Shown here: one piece after another, positions 9,573 to 22,682 of the stretch
How positions within the stretch are numbered: position 1 is the stretch's first letter
Layout of the letters: every line of letters starts with the position of its first letter
Assembly (NCBI GenBank): GCA_037903475.1
Contig: JBAJFG010000643.1
Span: forward strand, 682,001 to 746,000
Reading direction: 5' to 3'
DNA: 64,000 nt
Source: Ancylostoma caninum
Lineage: Eukaryota > Nematoda > Chromadorea > Rhabditida > Ancylostomatidae
The notes under the pieces: model-generated
Databases searched by the model: none
Told to the model about the DNA's origin: nothing
What the model saw: only the letters and a program-made list of their open reading frames with translations
Made by a program: the position numbers and the translations under genes

Positions 9573-12100
9573 GGCTTCACCAGACACTCAGGAAACAACA
9601 CCACATAGAGGGGTTCGGAAACGATGGGAAGTGAGTAACTATGCAGGAAATTTCAATTTCCACTCCGAGCTGATGCCAGCTCACTTCCGCCTAGTTAATA
9701 TTGCATACTTAAAGGCGTTTCTCTCTTTCTCTGATTTCTCTCTAGCTCTCATGATTAGTGAAATCAGTTTATCAAATATTCGGATGTGGAGCGCTTTATT
9801 TGCCGGAAAAGGGCGAAGGGCGCGTCGCGTCAGTATGGAATACTTCACATCATCGGGAAATGAAGCGTGGTGGGAACGAGCGTCGGAATATGTGGGATGG
9901 GCGGGGCCAATCAGGTAGTGCCCAATAGCAAGGGTGCAAGACCGCCCACATTTCCGGCATAAAGCTGCACACTCCAAGATCTATTCATTTATTTATTCAA
10001 AACATATCCTGAAATTTCAAAATATTTTCTCATGAAAGTACCTGAAACACAAAAAAATACTGGAAAAATTACTCGAGTATTCGCAAGTAACCAGAGTTGC
10101 TGGACAATGACTATTGGCTAACATTGCAACATCATTATTGTGAGACAAAATGAGTATGCCCTCTATCGCTCCAAAAATGAAAGACCGCCTTGTGTCCAAA
10201 TTATTCATCCAACTATCTTTTTCATTCCGGAAATTTCCACAGAAATTAAGCGGAACCGGTTATTGGGAAGCAGTTCCAACAAAGAACGAGAAATTTTCGT
10301 AAGAAAATCGAAAGCTCACGTGCACTGTTTGCGATGAAACGTGAGAAAAAGGAAATAGACCACGAAGAACAGGAATAGAACGCTGGAAAATCAGAAAATC
10401 GAGTGGAGCGGGGCAATAATGAAGAAAAAAGGAAAAAAGTCGAAAATATTGATGGGACTAAAAGAGGCAGAAAAAGAGGGAAGCGAAGAAAGGTGAGTAG
10501 GCTTCGCTGCCCCCTCTTCAACCCGAGTGGATGGATCTCCATCGAGTGGAGGAGTTATTACGATCTGGTGAAGTGCACGGATTCTCAAGTACCGAGGGCT
10601 AATAGAAGGGTGAAGAAGTGCAAGGAAAAAAGGAGAATATGGATCCTTTCTCAGACTCTACATCTGCAAGGGGGTGCTTCTGAAAAAGTGATGGAGACAT
10701 CATCATGGATTGACAAAATCCACGGAACCGGGCTAAGATGTATCATGGACATCCAAATTTCCACGACTATTGAATGGAATACAAAAGAAGGGCAGCAGGT
10801 ACTAGAAAAAGGCAAAAAGTTGCGGATTCCGTTTCGAATTCTCAGGAGAGTTACTTTTTGTCGAAAAGGAAGTCGCAAAAAAGGCATGGTCGTCGGAAAT
10901 CCAGGAATTTGGAGAAAAAGGCAGACATTGGGTGTAAATGCTCAGCTATTGTCGCTTCTGAGGTAGCCTATAGGAAAACCAACCGGACATCGGCATCATT
11001 TTTCCAAATTATGAGTGAAAATAAGTGTTAACTGTTAAGAATCTTGTAGTAGCTGTGGTCAAGGATTGTCAAAAATCCGAGAACTCAGGCCTAATGCATA
11101 TCCGGGTTCAAGGATACCAGACAGCTCGTAATAAAATGATTGTTTAACAAAATGCCTATAAAGGTTGCCCTTTTCGATAACTTCATAAACTTGTATAAAG
11201 ACTAGCATTCTCCAATAACTTTATAAACAAACTGAGTTACCCTTACAAATCAATATACTTTTTCCTGTTAAGGACAAAGTAACCTGGATAGTTACCCCGC
11301 CAGGCGCAGGAATATGAGAGGAATTCGCATATTCAAGCGGAAACCACAGAAATCGCACAGGTTTTACCGGAAATTATTCAAGTGAGATCAGTTGACCCTT
11401 CTAAAGTGCAGGATTTGACTGGATTTTGGTCAAAATTTTGCTGAATGCACCAATCACTTAGGAATGTTCTGGAGTTTTCCAGGAATTGGGTGGTGTAACG
11501 TTAGCAAAGTGAAGGATCTATGTAAATTTGCTCATTTATAGCGTGTATGGTTTATTTTTCGCGATAACAAAGTTTAAATGCTGGTCATGTTGGTGAAACA
11601 AAAGTGAACAAAGCCGCTGCGAATGAAAATTTGACATATTACAGAATACCAGTTACAACTTTTTCTAAAGACCCAAGGTAAAAATGCACCACTGATCCCC
11701 AGCTAAATCAGGAAAGTCTGTAGCCGCATCCGGCAAGAAGAATTAGACGCCAAGCGTCTGTCTCCTGTCACTTCCCACATATTTCTCCCCCGTGTTATAG
11801 CACAAGGACATATTTTCATGGATAACGGATTGAGGTCGACATGAGTACATTGGCATGTTGGATGGATGGCGCGGAAGCAACAATACATACGTTCGTACTT
11901 CTGTTTCGAGAAGCACTCGAGGGAAAGCCTTTTGTTCCGAGGCTGGGATGGAAATGACCAGACGCAAGAGGAAAAAGAATCCGTGAAAGATGGGTAAAAC
12001 TATAAGTGAGTGGGAACGCGTGCTGCTCCGGCAAATACGCTGCGAATGGGCGTTGCTTCATTTCCTGCGCCGGGGTTATTTGGTAGTTTACTGGCGTGGG
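9573..12100. other. gene-free stretch with long but unsupported open frames
   Basis: The 187-codon plus frame at 10403-10966 is Lys/Arg-rich and opposed by another open frame. No domain and no consistent splice signals were seen. GGGGCCAAT followed by CCCAATAGC at 9904-9928 is promoter-like but isolated. Confidence 0.35.
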
Positions 12101-12101
12101 C

Positions 12102-12122
12102 GGAGGAGGAGGAGGAGGAGGA
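12102..12122. repeat. (GGA)n microsatellite
   Basis: Seven GGA units. On the minus strand this gives a poly-Pro run in the 187-codon frame 11816-12379, which has no other support. Confidence 0.9.
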
Positions 12123-15100
12123 AAATGTGCTCGGAGGCGTGGAGTTGGATAAGAACTCGCTGATATAGAGAAGAAGTGGAAGTAGTGGGAATAGAGAATG
12201 GTATGAATAGGAAAACAGGAATAATGGATGGTAATATTGCTAAGAATCCTTAGAGTCCTCATATCCATACCTAAACACAAGACCATAAGAAAAGTTCCAA
12301 CAGACAGCATGCAAAATGCTTTTTCACAAAGGTTTGAGAGAACAGTAGGGTAATTTTTCCTCAACAGAGCCCTTTTCAATGTATGTGAGGTTATACTTTA
12401 AGTCGTTAAGGTCGAGAAATCCGAACACGAGGGTTTGAACAGTACTTGTTAATTTTTTTTGAAAATTTCAAACATTACTTACCAACCATTAGTTTTCTGA
12501 ATTGAAAGGAAATTCCTCTACATTTTCTCTTCAAAGTTTTTGTTCGAAAGTCCAAATCATATTAATTAAAAACTGGGTTACTCACTGTTCAATAAATATA
12601 TCGAAAAAAAAACATAGAGGTAATATTACAAAAACAACAGTAGCGAAAAAGCGAGGCATTTCTCATTGTTTTTGCCCAATTTCCAGAAAATATAAATATT
12701 CGGCATTCCCTCCCAGATTTTTTGTTTTCCTCACTTCATGAAAACTTATTCCCTTGTGCTAAAAATGGAAATTGCCCGGAGAACGGCTATTCAAAGGAAG
12801 GCTGCTACTGATAAAACTGAAACTCTTATGGTTTGTGTATTTAGTCCATATTGCAAGCATAGCCGAGAGTTTCAAATAGCTCCCGAGACTGAAGACAGTG
12901 TCCTTAAATCCCACTCAGCGGGCAACATATGATTAATTATAGGTGACGTAGATGAGGACTACGTACAACATGTTCGCTGGGATACAATTTTCTTTCAAAG
13001 ATCTAATGTTTAGCTGTGATTTGGAACTACGAAATTGGAAGTTTTAAGTCAGATAGCTGTACATACTATTGCAAACACTAAAATAACCCGACCATGATGT
13101 TTGCATAGCATTTTTTTTTGGCTCGTTTCTGAATAACATTTTCTGCTTTTGGGATACGAAGGATCTAAAGATGATTTCCGAAATCATGCCTTAGAGTTAA
13201 TCGATTGGGTTCATACTGTTATTTTTTTCACTTCGTGCAAGAACCTTTTGACAGAATTGAACACTGCTGCAGATTCTTCCTGTCACCAGTGGTAAATAAA
13301 GATGTAAACAACTATCAAACAAATACATAAACAAGTAAATAAAGAAATGAGCATTTCCGTTTGAGAAGAGCCATCTTTGAAAATTGGCGAAGAACTCCAG
13401 AAACTTCTCGTTAGACCACAGTAGACGTTATGATTATGATGCGTAAGGCAGCAGTGCAATTCCTGAGTTCTCGATCCAGATCTGCAAGGATTGTACAATA
13501 AAATACTTGTAGCTATGGAATCGAACGACTAGAACGAGTGGAAAGCGAATGATGATGACGTGACGGCAAAGGATGTTCAAAAACTACATGCACATGAAAT
13601 TTGCAGAAAAAGCCAGCATATGTAAATCTAACTTATGGAGGTGGAAAGCATGAATATTGAAGCAGTAACTGCCGCTCCGACGATGGAGGAAAATTCTAAT
13701 TCTGAAGCAATGAATTGGAAATCTAGGAGAAACTATTGCACGGCGAAAAGTGCTCAATTAATTGTTTGTTTCTCCTTATCTATTAACTCATTTATTCTGA
13801 TGAAATGGTAGTTGCAAGTGGATCAGTAGATGATCTTCAAAATCTTAACTGTGCGAGGACGGGGAAGCAGTATGACCAAGACAGCAGATAAGAAGATGAG
13901 CAAAAGCAGTATGATTAATATGACGGAGAAAATGGCCAGAATATATAAAAGAAGGAACGAAGGAAGGATGGGGAGGGCGGTAAGGTGATAAGCATACATA
14001 TAGTCCTTTAGGCGAACTCGTGCTCGTGTGATCGGTGCTCCGAAGAGGAAAATATTCCTATGTTTAACCTTATTTCTGGTGCAGTGATAAATCCGGGGAA
14101 TCCACAAATCTGCTTCATCGAAAGAAACCACATTTTTACATGGGTTTTGTCTTTTTTAATTGGAATGACCATAAAAACGACTGCACCTGTCGAAAGTCTT
14201 TTTATAGCATTAGAAAAGCGGAGGTAAATTTTCCCAACTTTGGTATGCATAGGAATGAAACTCCAAATTACTTCGAGGGGTTTTCCGGAGAAAATATATG
14301 ACCGGACCCATGCCGCATGTCACCTCTTCAGGTCATATATATGTAACTTCGTTTCTTTCCAAGGATCCTCTTTCTCTATCTATTCATTGTTTGGTCACCA
14401 GACTCTCTATTCCTCCTCATCAACCCCCCTCATCTACATTTATTCCTCCTCCCCTCATCTACCCCTGTTTCCACCCATATTCGTAACCATAGAAGGTGAG
14501 ATATGCGCACGGAGCCAAGAATAATAGTAATCAACCTGGATAGACCGCATAATTCTAGATTACGGACGATTTTTAATCACAGGATCTGAAAGGGCAAGAG
14601 TAGAAAAAAAGGCGTAGCTCCGCGTTCCTAACGAACCAGGTTGCTGAGCTTCAGGAGGAATGGGGCTTCATATACAGATATTTTTTGTATTACTGAGTAC
14701 CGCTTTTGGAGTCCATAAAGTCCATACGTAAGAACGCCTCATTTAGCCTGCGTTAGAAATGAAGTATAAACTTGCACTGAACTTCCAAAAGCCTCCTTAA
14801 CATTTGTCACTTTCCTTGTTACCCTCATTCTGAGTAGCATTGTGCTCCTGGCACAGTGTAGTGAAAATAAATAAATAAATAAAAACCAATTTTATTTTTT
14901 ATTCAAATGATTCAGGTTAAATATGGACGAATGCTTCGAAAAAAAAAAAGTAAAATGAGGTGTTGATATGAGCTAATACGGAACATTTCGTGTAGTTTAT
15001 ACAGCAATCATGAGAAATTTGACAATGCATTCGTTCACCTGTGGTATGTCTGGGTTGAATCGACAATTTTTGGGCATTATGCTCGCGACAACTCGTACAA

Positions 15101-15388
15101 CAATGGACCACAAACGTGGCCACATTTCTAAAGAACCAGCCAGCGATCATAAACAAGCTTTTAAGAGGTCGAGAAGCAGTGAGCTGTTTTGGACCAACCA
15201 AAGCTGCTTCAGACTCGCCGAACAAATAGGTTATGTAGCTCTTTTTGGAGACAACGACGCAAACTTGCACAAATTCCACTCGCAAGGTGGGGATTTTAGA
15301 GAACATAAACAATTTAACCCACAAGAAAAATAGCTGGCTCAAAAGTGCTCACGTCGTGGGACTGGAGTGGTACCCTAATGCAGGAGGC
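12123..15388. other. gene-free stretch
   Basis: No supported exon. At 14917-15342 both strands carry open frames in the same place, but no domain is recognisable in either. (AAAT)n at 14869-14883 may be a LINE or SINE tail. Confidence 0.35.
14869..14883 (+). repeat. short (AAAT)n tail
   Basis: AAATAAATAAATAAATAAA follows about 100 bp of unique sequence. This resembles the A/T-rich 3' tail of a non-LTR element, but no coding remnant is adjacent. Confidence 0.6.
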
Positions 15389-15399
15389 GGGGGGGGGGG
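15389..15399. repeat. poly-G tract (11 bp)
   Basis: Eleven consecutive G. Confidence 0.95.
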
Positions 15400-15500
15400 T
15401 CGAAAAATTCGTGCACTTCTAAGATTCGCACGCCTTTATAGCAGCAGCTTCCAGCAATTTCTATAGAGTAAAAGTAAAAGTACGCGGTGAGGGCAGTTAC

Positions 15501-15775
15501 CAAGGTGCATCCGGAGAGCTGGAGCCGCGACAGAAGGACATAAACCCGGCATCCTGCACGGAGAGATCACCAAAAAAGGAGATGTGCCTGCGGCCAAATA
15601 ACTCTTCTGAAAACGTAATTGGCCATGAAGTATTGTGCACAAAAGCAGCTAGCGATACGGTCGTAAAAGAATCCACAAAAAAGCATCCATCATTCCGGCT
15701 TTGTCCATCCAAGCTGCTTACGGCTTCTCCGTGAAAGAAAACGATGGGAATTCGTGAAGAGATGAGCCTTTGTCC
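15501..15775 (-). CDS. possible uncharacterised exon
   Basis: An open minus frame with protein-like composition (it includes FVHNTSWPITFSEELFGRRH). It ends at a plausible donor, CACCTTG|GTAACT, at 15500. The upstream end is unclear: the frame runs toward the poly-G tract at 15799 and no good acceptor is visible. No domain is recognised. Confidence 0.25.
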
Positions 15776-15798
15776 AGAATGCAGGAATGATAACCCAC

Positions 15799-15809
15799 GG
15801 GGGGGGGGG
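15799..15809. repeat. poly-G tract (11 bp)
   Basis: Eleven consecutive G, 410 bp from the previous tract. Confidence 0.95.
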
Positions 15810-18800
15810 ACGGGTGGACATGCAACGAGAATTCCAGAGTCTTCATTCCTTCCCCATTCGACGAGAGAAAAATCGCAAAGAAGTTGCTCAAAGACTTTGC
15901 CCAAAAAACTGGAAATAGAGCGAGCATTAGCGGTGGGTCACGCTCACGAAGGAGCTGTGACTACCAATGCAGTGTGATTTACCAGCTATTATGATCTGCA
16001 TACGGTCAGGTTTTGAACACCCCGTAATTTTAATTATTTTTCGTAATTTTTTTTCATTTCCAAGGAATGATGTTGGGGAGCGGTTCATTAGCTATGTATA
16101 TAAAAGCACACAAATCAAAAAATCCATGATTTTTTCTTGATTTTTATTCGCTTAAGATCTGTTAAAGGGTAGAAAACAAAAAAAAAATGTATTTCTTTTA
16201 TTTTATTTCTTTCCACTCGCTTTTCACTTATTTATTTATTGCTTTCTTACAAAACATTTAAGCAGTATCATATAGAATATCATCCAACTGGATATGTGCC
16301 CCATCACCACAAAATGTTACTGTTTATGTATCGGATATTGTTTATCATTATTTATGTTTATCTAGCGTGGTCGAAAGATCACCCTTCCGGACGAGAAAAA
16401 AATGATTACAAGAGAATGTATTAGAGCGTTTCTTGCAGTCGTCTACAGTCTGTTTCTCCAGGAAGCATAGTTTGGAGGCACCAGAGAAAAAAGGAAAGTC
16501 ATGGGAAAGTGTGCGGTATTCCGTGAGGGAGGCAAGAAATCCAGAAAGTACATGGGCACGGATAACTACATATAGTCGCTTTCGGAATGTATTGTATTAT
16601 ACATGAAGTTAACTCTTTAACGAAATTAGTGTTTGAGGACAAATGGGGACCAGTTCTCGCTCGGCACTGATCCAGATCCTATCCTAATCAATAAAAAATC
16701 GATACTTATCGAGTGGTGCAAGGAAAGGAGTGCAATTTCTCCACATCGCTTCCTGGGTAGAAAAAAAATGAAAAGCATGCAATAATTACAGCAATATGCA
16801 GCAGCAATAAGCAGACAATTTTCTGAAGAATTGCGTTTATTTAACGCCAAAATACACGGATTTTCCGGAGAAAAACCACCAATAATACGAATCAGCAAAC
16901 GAGTCCTGAGTCTAATGATTGGCTGTAGAAGAGTAGTACGGGTTTCCTTATTCTTTTCCGTAGAGGATTTCTGATCGTAAGGATCAAACGTCAATGAGAC
17001 GTCCTCTCAAGAAGTGCTCATGTCCCGACAGTGCAATAGGATATAGAACATGCTTCTAATTATATAAAAGTCCTTGCTATCCCCATAAAATTAATAGCAT
17101 AGTCGCCAGAAGCCATGAGGAGTCACTGACGTATCGTGTATGCATTGCGAAGATGTGAAAACAAAGGAAAATCAAAAATTCCCATGGATTCCTGTTTTTG
17201 ACATAGGGTTTGACATCGAGTGCTATGACGTCGTTTGCTTCTTTTAGCTTCCTCGTAGCTAACTCTGGAACAGCTTTTGTGGTGTGGACGCACAGGTAAC
17301 CCTCCTGCAGCTATGCTATTATAGAGGCGGCTCACGTGGAAGTTCACCTTAGGCGGGAAAACTACCAATTACTGGTGTTTAATTATAAGTTGTGAGCATC
17401 GCTCCAAATGGCAGGTGTAGCTATGAGTAAGGCCGCCCACGTCTTTAGATAAATGTCTGTGTTCTGGAATATTTTTAGGGTCTAAGCAGTAAGAGATGTC
17501 ACAAGAGTAAGCACTAGTCTGGGGGTGCCTCTACTGATTCAATATCGGCGATTTTTACCTTCCTATTACTACTAGAACGAGTCTAAATATGTATTTAATT
17601 AATGAATTGGATTTTAAAGCGAACAAAATTGATTTTGACCTATCTAATTACACTTTGTGGACGTAGCAAAACATAGCTATTCTCACAATTGGGCCTACTT
17701 CTATTATTGGGAAGTTATAGTACATGCTGATGGTATCAAGCACATCCAATGGGATGTATTAATACATAGATATTTAATATTTACCGATTCCAAGTAACTA
17801 AGACTTACATGGTGGGCTTACACAACAGTTTCAGGAAAACTTAAGCGAATTCCCAGGTAATTTGTCCAGATTGCGAAACTCATTAAGTTTAGTGATAAGT
17901 TCTAGTTGGATTTTGGCTTAAACCGTGCCCTTTCTGAGGACCACCAGATACTGCTCAAATTTTGAATGAACTCCGGATAAATTTAGACGCTTTGCCTTGA
18001 TTCCAGGTTAAATCACAATTATTAACTCCTTTCTGAGAGATCTGTGTAAAAAGCGTCCATTTCCAATATAGACAACTGAGGAACGTCTCCACCTAATTTA
18101 ACATTGACTATGCTAAGCGACGAAGTGCGTCTTTATTTGTTTTTCTTTATCTGTCTACTGGTTAGTAGCAGGTGAATACTATTATATGCAATAAATGAAT
18201 CTTACTAATCCTTCCAGTCCTTCACTCGAGAAGCTCGAACATTCAGGGAACTGAAGGCTAGAGTTCTTCTGCATTCATATATACAGACGCATATTGGTGC
18301 AAGAATTCGAATTATTCAACAATTCGGTCGAATAATGATTGAAGAACGGTTTTATTCCCTGAGTGAGCAAGGATCTGGCGGAGAAAATATGCGCTAAGTG
18401 CTACTGTAATAGTTGCGTAAGAGCTAAATGTGATTGAAGATGTTATTGTACTAGTTTTGTGAGAGCAAAGTGTGATTGATGACTTTGTGAGGGACCGCAT
18501 CCATTCACGTCGAAATCTAATTTGTCCATTCAAGGAAGAAAAGTGGGAACGAGGGCATAATTTTGATCCAGAATCGCTAAAATAGAATATTTCTCCAAAA
18601 GTGCTCGTCGTCGAGAAACTAGCAGTTTTGTTAGTGGCTTCCTATAACCGCTAGAAAATTCCAAGTGGTTTTCTGTGGCCAAAACAAGGTTACCCAGAAC
18701 ATCGCCCCACTGAAGCTGTCCTCATTTTGAAGCCAGAATTTTCGATTAATACGGAAATTAAGATGAAATTTGCCGCAGCAAAATAATGCCTTTACCCCTT

Positions 18801-19130
18801 GCAAAGGCAAGGGGCACCCTAGTTAATCAACAAAATGCTTGCAGAGTATTTTCGATCACGAGAGGAAAATTGAAAACAAAAAAGCCGCCGCAGCGAATCT
18901 CGAGTAAGTCCTCATGTCCTTGGGAGATTTTATCGAGAGCTACATACACTAAGCAGGGCGAAATCCCAAGCACGCAAGTTTTATATTACGTAGTACGTAT
19001 TAGAGTAGGATTTGTCGTAGATCATCCGATGGATGGATGTTTCTGTGGCAATATTTGATTATTTAAAGCATGATGACGTTAAAGATGCAATAAAGAGTAG
19101 AGCAACTGCTCGGAATATACACTGTTTCCA
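15810..19130. other. gene-free stretch
   Basis: About 3.3 kb of AT-rich sequence without an exon bounded by splice signals. The small frames present are not protein-like. Confidence 0.4.
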
Positions 19131-19333
19131 GGTCCCTGATGCATGGTTGAGATTACCCATGGTAAACGAGTTAGAGTGCTCAAATCTACCACACCTCCTC
19201 CCCCTCTAGCATCCTACGATCGTATACTTGTACGCGACGTTGTATTTTCCTTGCTGTCATCCATAGGTAATCAAACCCATGGGTCTGGTAAAGGAGTATA
19301 TGAACCATTTACTACCAAACCCATGGTAACTAT
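19131..19333 (+). repeat. TTACCC foldback family (B), long copy
   Basis: Begins GGTCCCTGATGCATGGTTGA, continues GATTACCCATGGTAAACGAG, and holds a core GTACGCGACGTTGT. The core and the left arm match, in reverse orientation, the copy at 21943-22112. Confidence 0.75.
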
Positions 19334-20633
19334 TTAATTCATCCGGAGCTGGCAAAAGTAAAGAAATTTTGGGTTTTAACTTTACCTAGTTGCTTCTGTG
19401 AGATGTCCAGCAAAATGTCCGTTTGGCCAAGTGGGCGGAGACTCACGATGGTGGAACTCCATGCTTGAGACTTGCTGTACTTGTAGGATGTTCCCGATTC
19501 TGACAGTTGTACACTGCTAGCAGGATCGAAAGACCTCATGTACCAGATTTCTAAGGGAATTCCTATAGGCTTTCTGGATTTAAAGAAGAAGTGCACACTT
19601 TGAAAGCTCTGTGGAAGAATTCCCTGAGTTTTCTGAGGAAAGCCCCTAGAAGCAGGGGAGGGAATCCCGAAAAAGGGAACATCCCGAAAACGACTAGTTG
19701 CTGGTGATAGAGCCGTAATCGCTTGTGAGTTGTTCATTGCTGGGAAGGTCTGCGGCCGGACTTCAAGCAGGCATCCTGGGAATCCTAATGAGTCCCAAAA
19801 TAGCGGCTGAACCTTCAAAAGAGCATTTCTCCCAGAGCAACTTTCACTGTGACAAGAATTCTAATGAAAATGGAAGTACAGGAGGTGACGCGAGGATAGC
19901 GGTAAGAGTTTTCTGAGTTCATTCCTTCCAGAAAATTTTGGGCTAGGAAGTCTGAGGGGACTGACTGCTTGAATATAGGAAAACGTGGGAGCTACTAAGC
20001 ACGTGCACCTGCTAAGTTACTTATGTAGGTACTCCCATGATTTTACTTCCATTAGCTCCGCCCACTTGGACGAGTTTTTCCAGATCTCCATAAGCTCAAA
20101 ATTGCCAGGTTGAGAGCTCGCTTTGGTTTTATTCTTTTGCGTCAGCTAGGCCTTTAAAAAGTGAACGATGAAGAAATAAAAGGATAAACTGGTTGTAACG
20201 TAAAGCAGCAGACAGATAAACTCATTTTCGGGAAGAGTGGGCGGGACAAAGCGGAGAAGGCGATGCCTAAAACAACTTACAGGAGAAATTTTAAGCATTC
20301 CTTGTTAGAGAGTAAACATAGTTGAGTTTTTAATGGCTTCTAGTGAATAATATACTCTTTAAGATCTCAGATTTCAGTACAGTATCAGCTAATTAGGAGG
20401 TGGAATAATCAGACCTGGATACGGTACGTTTTGCTATGGAAGATATGGAGTTGGGAGAACACCAGAGAGGAAAAGAATCCAGGAGAGTGCATGGTATCTG
20501 GAGAGACAGACAAGAAATGCAAAAAAATAGTCTACGCTTTCAGGAACTACCTTAAGTGGGGCACGTTGAGACTTCGGTATCATATCCCTGATCCAGGATT
20601 TCTCCTGATTCAGGCCACTCTGGGCCAATAATA
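19334..20633. other. gene-free stretch
   Basis: The minus frame of 159 codons at 19339-19818 has no recognisable domain and no clear splice boundaries. CTTGGACGAGTTTTTCCAG near 20066 is another dispersed GGACGAGTT motif. Confidence 0.35.
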
Positions 20634-20639
20634 GCTCAC

Positions 20640-20843
20640 CTTCAGCAGCTGCTGCCCACGATGGCAATAAACAATCCTGGAAATTAATTTTTGCTCCGAA
20701 ATGACGAGCCCCAACGACATTTTCCTAATAAGGCTCGCCAAATTCGCATCCAATCCACGAAAAATAGCAGTAAAAACCACGACATTCCCCAGAATCACGT
20801 ACAAAATTGCCGCTGTCAGCGGCGAAACATCAATCCTTGCCAT
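20640..20843 (-). CDS. candidate N-terminal exon with a hydrophobic segment
   Basis: ATG at 20843 opens 68 codons ending exactly at a strong donor, CTGCTGAAG|GTGAGC (intron from 20639). Residues 8-28 (LTAAILYVILGNVVVFTAIF) would make one membrane span or signal anchor, followed by a basic, helical stretch. No family is recognised. The plus strand also carries a long, well-composed frame here (20701-21021), so the coding strand is uncertain. Confidence 0.3.
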
Positions 20844-21021
20844 GCACAGCACCTTAGATGGAAGATGGCGATTAGCCCGCGAGGTTGCAGCCCGCGGGCT
20901 GCACCTCGCAGCCTGCTCACAGTCGAATAAGACGGGGACCAATGACAGTGGGCCGAGCAATTTCCGTCTGATGCCGGCGAATTTGCCTCGTCCTCATTAT
21001 GAGGCGATAGCGACTATGTGA
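20701..21021 (+). CDS. uncharacterised open frame, 106 codons, opposing the previous entry
   Basis: ATG-initiated and stop-terminated, with even composition (it includes YKIAAVSGETSILAMHSTLD). It runs across a CpG-rich patch at 20870-20910. No domain is recognised. It overlaps the minus-strand candidate exon, and at most one is likely to be real. Confidence 0.25.
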   Translation: MTSPNDIFLIRLAKFASNPRKIAVKTTTFPRITYKIAAVSGETSILAMHSTLDGRWRLAREVAARGLHLAACSQSNKTGTNDSGPSNFRLMPANLPRPHYEAIATM

Positions 21022-21732
21022 ATTCCACAGCACACACATAAGCATGAACAGAATAACAAAAGCATATAAGTTCAGCTACATGTTTTTCATTAGCGACGAG
21101 GAAGATCGTCGATTTTGACGGGGCCAGCGAGCATTTTCGGATTCTCGAACGGACAATTGTGGATTCTTTGTTTTCCGTGATGACATCAGTAGTGCAGCGC
21201 CGCTCGACTGTGTCCTCTTACTGGGGTAAGCACTCTGGTGATTCTATTCGATCGTTTCCGAGTAGGCTTCAGCTGAACTCCGCGTAAACTGCGCACTCTG
21301 ACAAGATTACCTGCAAGAACCAGGGAAGGCCTAGGGTTGGAGAGGGAAGGGTGAGAGAATAAGATGACTTCACTAAATAGATAGAGCATTTTGTTGGTTT
21401 TATAATGTTGTTTTTCTTCTAAATACCTTGAAAATCCGCATAAATCATGTATCTCTCAAACGTTTGGCGGCTTTCACGTGATTTCCAGTCAAGTTTGGTA
21501 TAAATTTCAGCCAACCTCTGGGTAAATTCGCTGTGTTTCTCGCCGAAATTTTGAGTGAGTTCTGTGTGTTGCCGACACGACATGAGGCCTTCTCGCTCAA
21601 AGGCCTTGTTTCCTTGTTGCAGAAAAACTATAGCAATTGATTACAATGAGAAATAAATAGTAAATAATAGTCATAAATCATCGCATAAAAAATTTTGGAC
21701 TGAGTATAAGAGGAACGACGGGATTAAGACTA

Positions 21733-21799
21733 AGGCCCGAATGCATCGCAAAAATTACCCATGGAAAACGAGGTAACTTACCCGAGTTTGCTCTTTACC
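21733..21799 (+). repeat. TTACCC family (B), truncated copy
   Basis: AGGCCCGAATGCATCGCAAA leads into ATTACCCATGG. This is the left arm of the family, directly abutting the next, complete short copy. Confidence 0.6.
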
Positions 21800-21920
21800 T
21801 GGGCCTGGACGCATTATTGTGATTACCCAGGCTAAACGTGATGACGCCCATGTCAATGGTTTGTATTTTTTGTGGGGTTAACACGTTCACCATGTGTGAT
21901 CTCAATAATGAATGCAGCCC
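21800..21920. repeat. TTACCC family (B), complete short copy
   Basis: The left arm GGCCTGGACGCATTATTGTG...GGCTAAACGTG and the right arm CACGTTCACC...CTCAATAATGAATGCAGCC are inverted repeats of about 38 bp around a spacer of about 40 bp. Total length is about 121 bp. Confidence 0.75.
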
Positions 21921-21942
21921 CTAATGTCCATCATCACGGTTA

Positions 21943-22112
21943 CCCATAGATGACGTATATACCCAGCTGCGACCCTTGGGTAATCATATCCAGTGAGGAA
22001 TAGACAACGTCGCGTACGAGTATACAATCGAAGGAGGCTAGGTGAAGGGTAAATTTGGACACTTTAACTCGTTTACCATAGGTAATCTCAACCATGCATC
22101 CGGGACCTGGAA
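21943..22112 (-). repeat. TTACCC family (B), long copy
   Basis: Reverse-oriented relative to 19131-19333. It ends GGTAATCTCAACCATGCATC then CGGGACCTGG, and carries the same core (ACAACGTCGCGTACGAGTAT). An extension with GACGTATATACCCAGC recurs alone near 29893. Confidence 0.75.
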
Positions 22113-22160
22113 ACAGTGCATATTCGGACAAGTTGCTCAGGACAAACGTATTGGTGCCCG

Positions 22161-22230
22161 CGTAAACCATGGGTAAATTTGCAAGTATTTCCATGTTTAC
22201 CCTGGATGATTTCAATGGTGCATGCGAGCC
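22161..22230. repeat. TTACCC family (B), short partial copy
   Basis: Contains GTAAACCATGGGTAAATTTG and, 15 bp on, ATGTTTACCCTGGATGATTT then CAATGGTGCATGCG. The arms are present but internally shortened. Confidence 0.55.
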
Positions 22231-22682
22231 GAGTAGCAAAAACATAGTCAATAAACATAGAGCACATTAGAAAAATCTGTGTTTCAAAAAATTTTTACTG
22301 CAAAGTTCGGACCGGTGTTATAAGTTAGTTACGGCCTTCAGCAAATTGCTGCTAGGTTTCCATGCCTGATGGCTAAGCATATGCAAAAGCACGACTAAGG
22401 AGTTGAAGGTGCAATGAGTAAGTCGCTGATAATCCGTGGAATCCTGTAATCGTAGTGAGAACTGCTACAATGTGAAAGGAACTATGAAACAGGTACAAAT
22501 TCTCCAGGAGTTTCCGCCTTTTGCAGTGGAAAAGCAGCTCGTGACACTGCTTTGAAAAGATTTCGTTGGCAAAAGATGTTTTTTTTTCTAAGAAGAAAAC
22601 CCGAATTTTAATATTTTTTTCTGAATTTCCGTGTTTCAGTATTCGAGTTTTCTAATATCGAGGATCTGGCTGCGTATTGAAA

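Noticed and set aside
9681..9977. Opposed open frames of about 95 codons on both strands
   Set aside because: Neither has splice support or a domain. The rigid complementarity of the two frames explains both being open.
10403..10966. 187-codon plus-strand frame
   Set aside because: Lys/Arg-rich from purine-rich DNA, opposed by an open minus frame, with no domain and no splice context. Probably chance.
11816..12379. 187-codon minus-strand frame with poly-Pro
   Set aside because: The Pro run is a (GGA)n microsatellite. The rest is Ser/Phe/His-rich with no domain or conserved motif.
14917..15342. Minus frame with a C-x2-C-like segment, considered as a retrotransposon integrase zinc finger
   Set aside because: Spacing of His and Cys does not fit an HHCC finger and no flanking integrase motifs are present.
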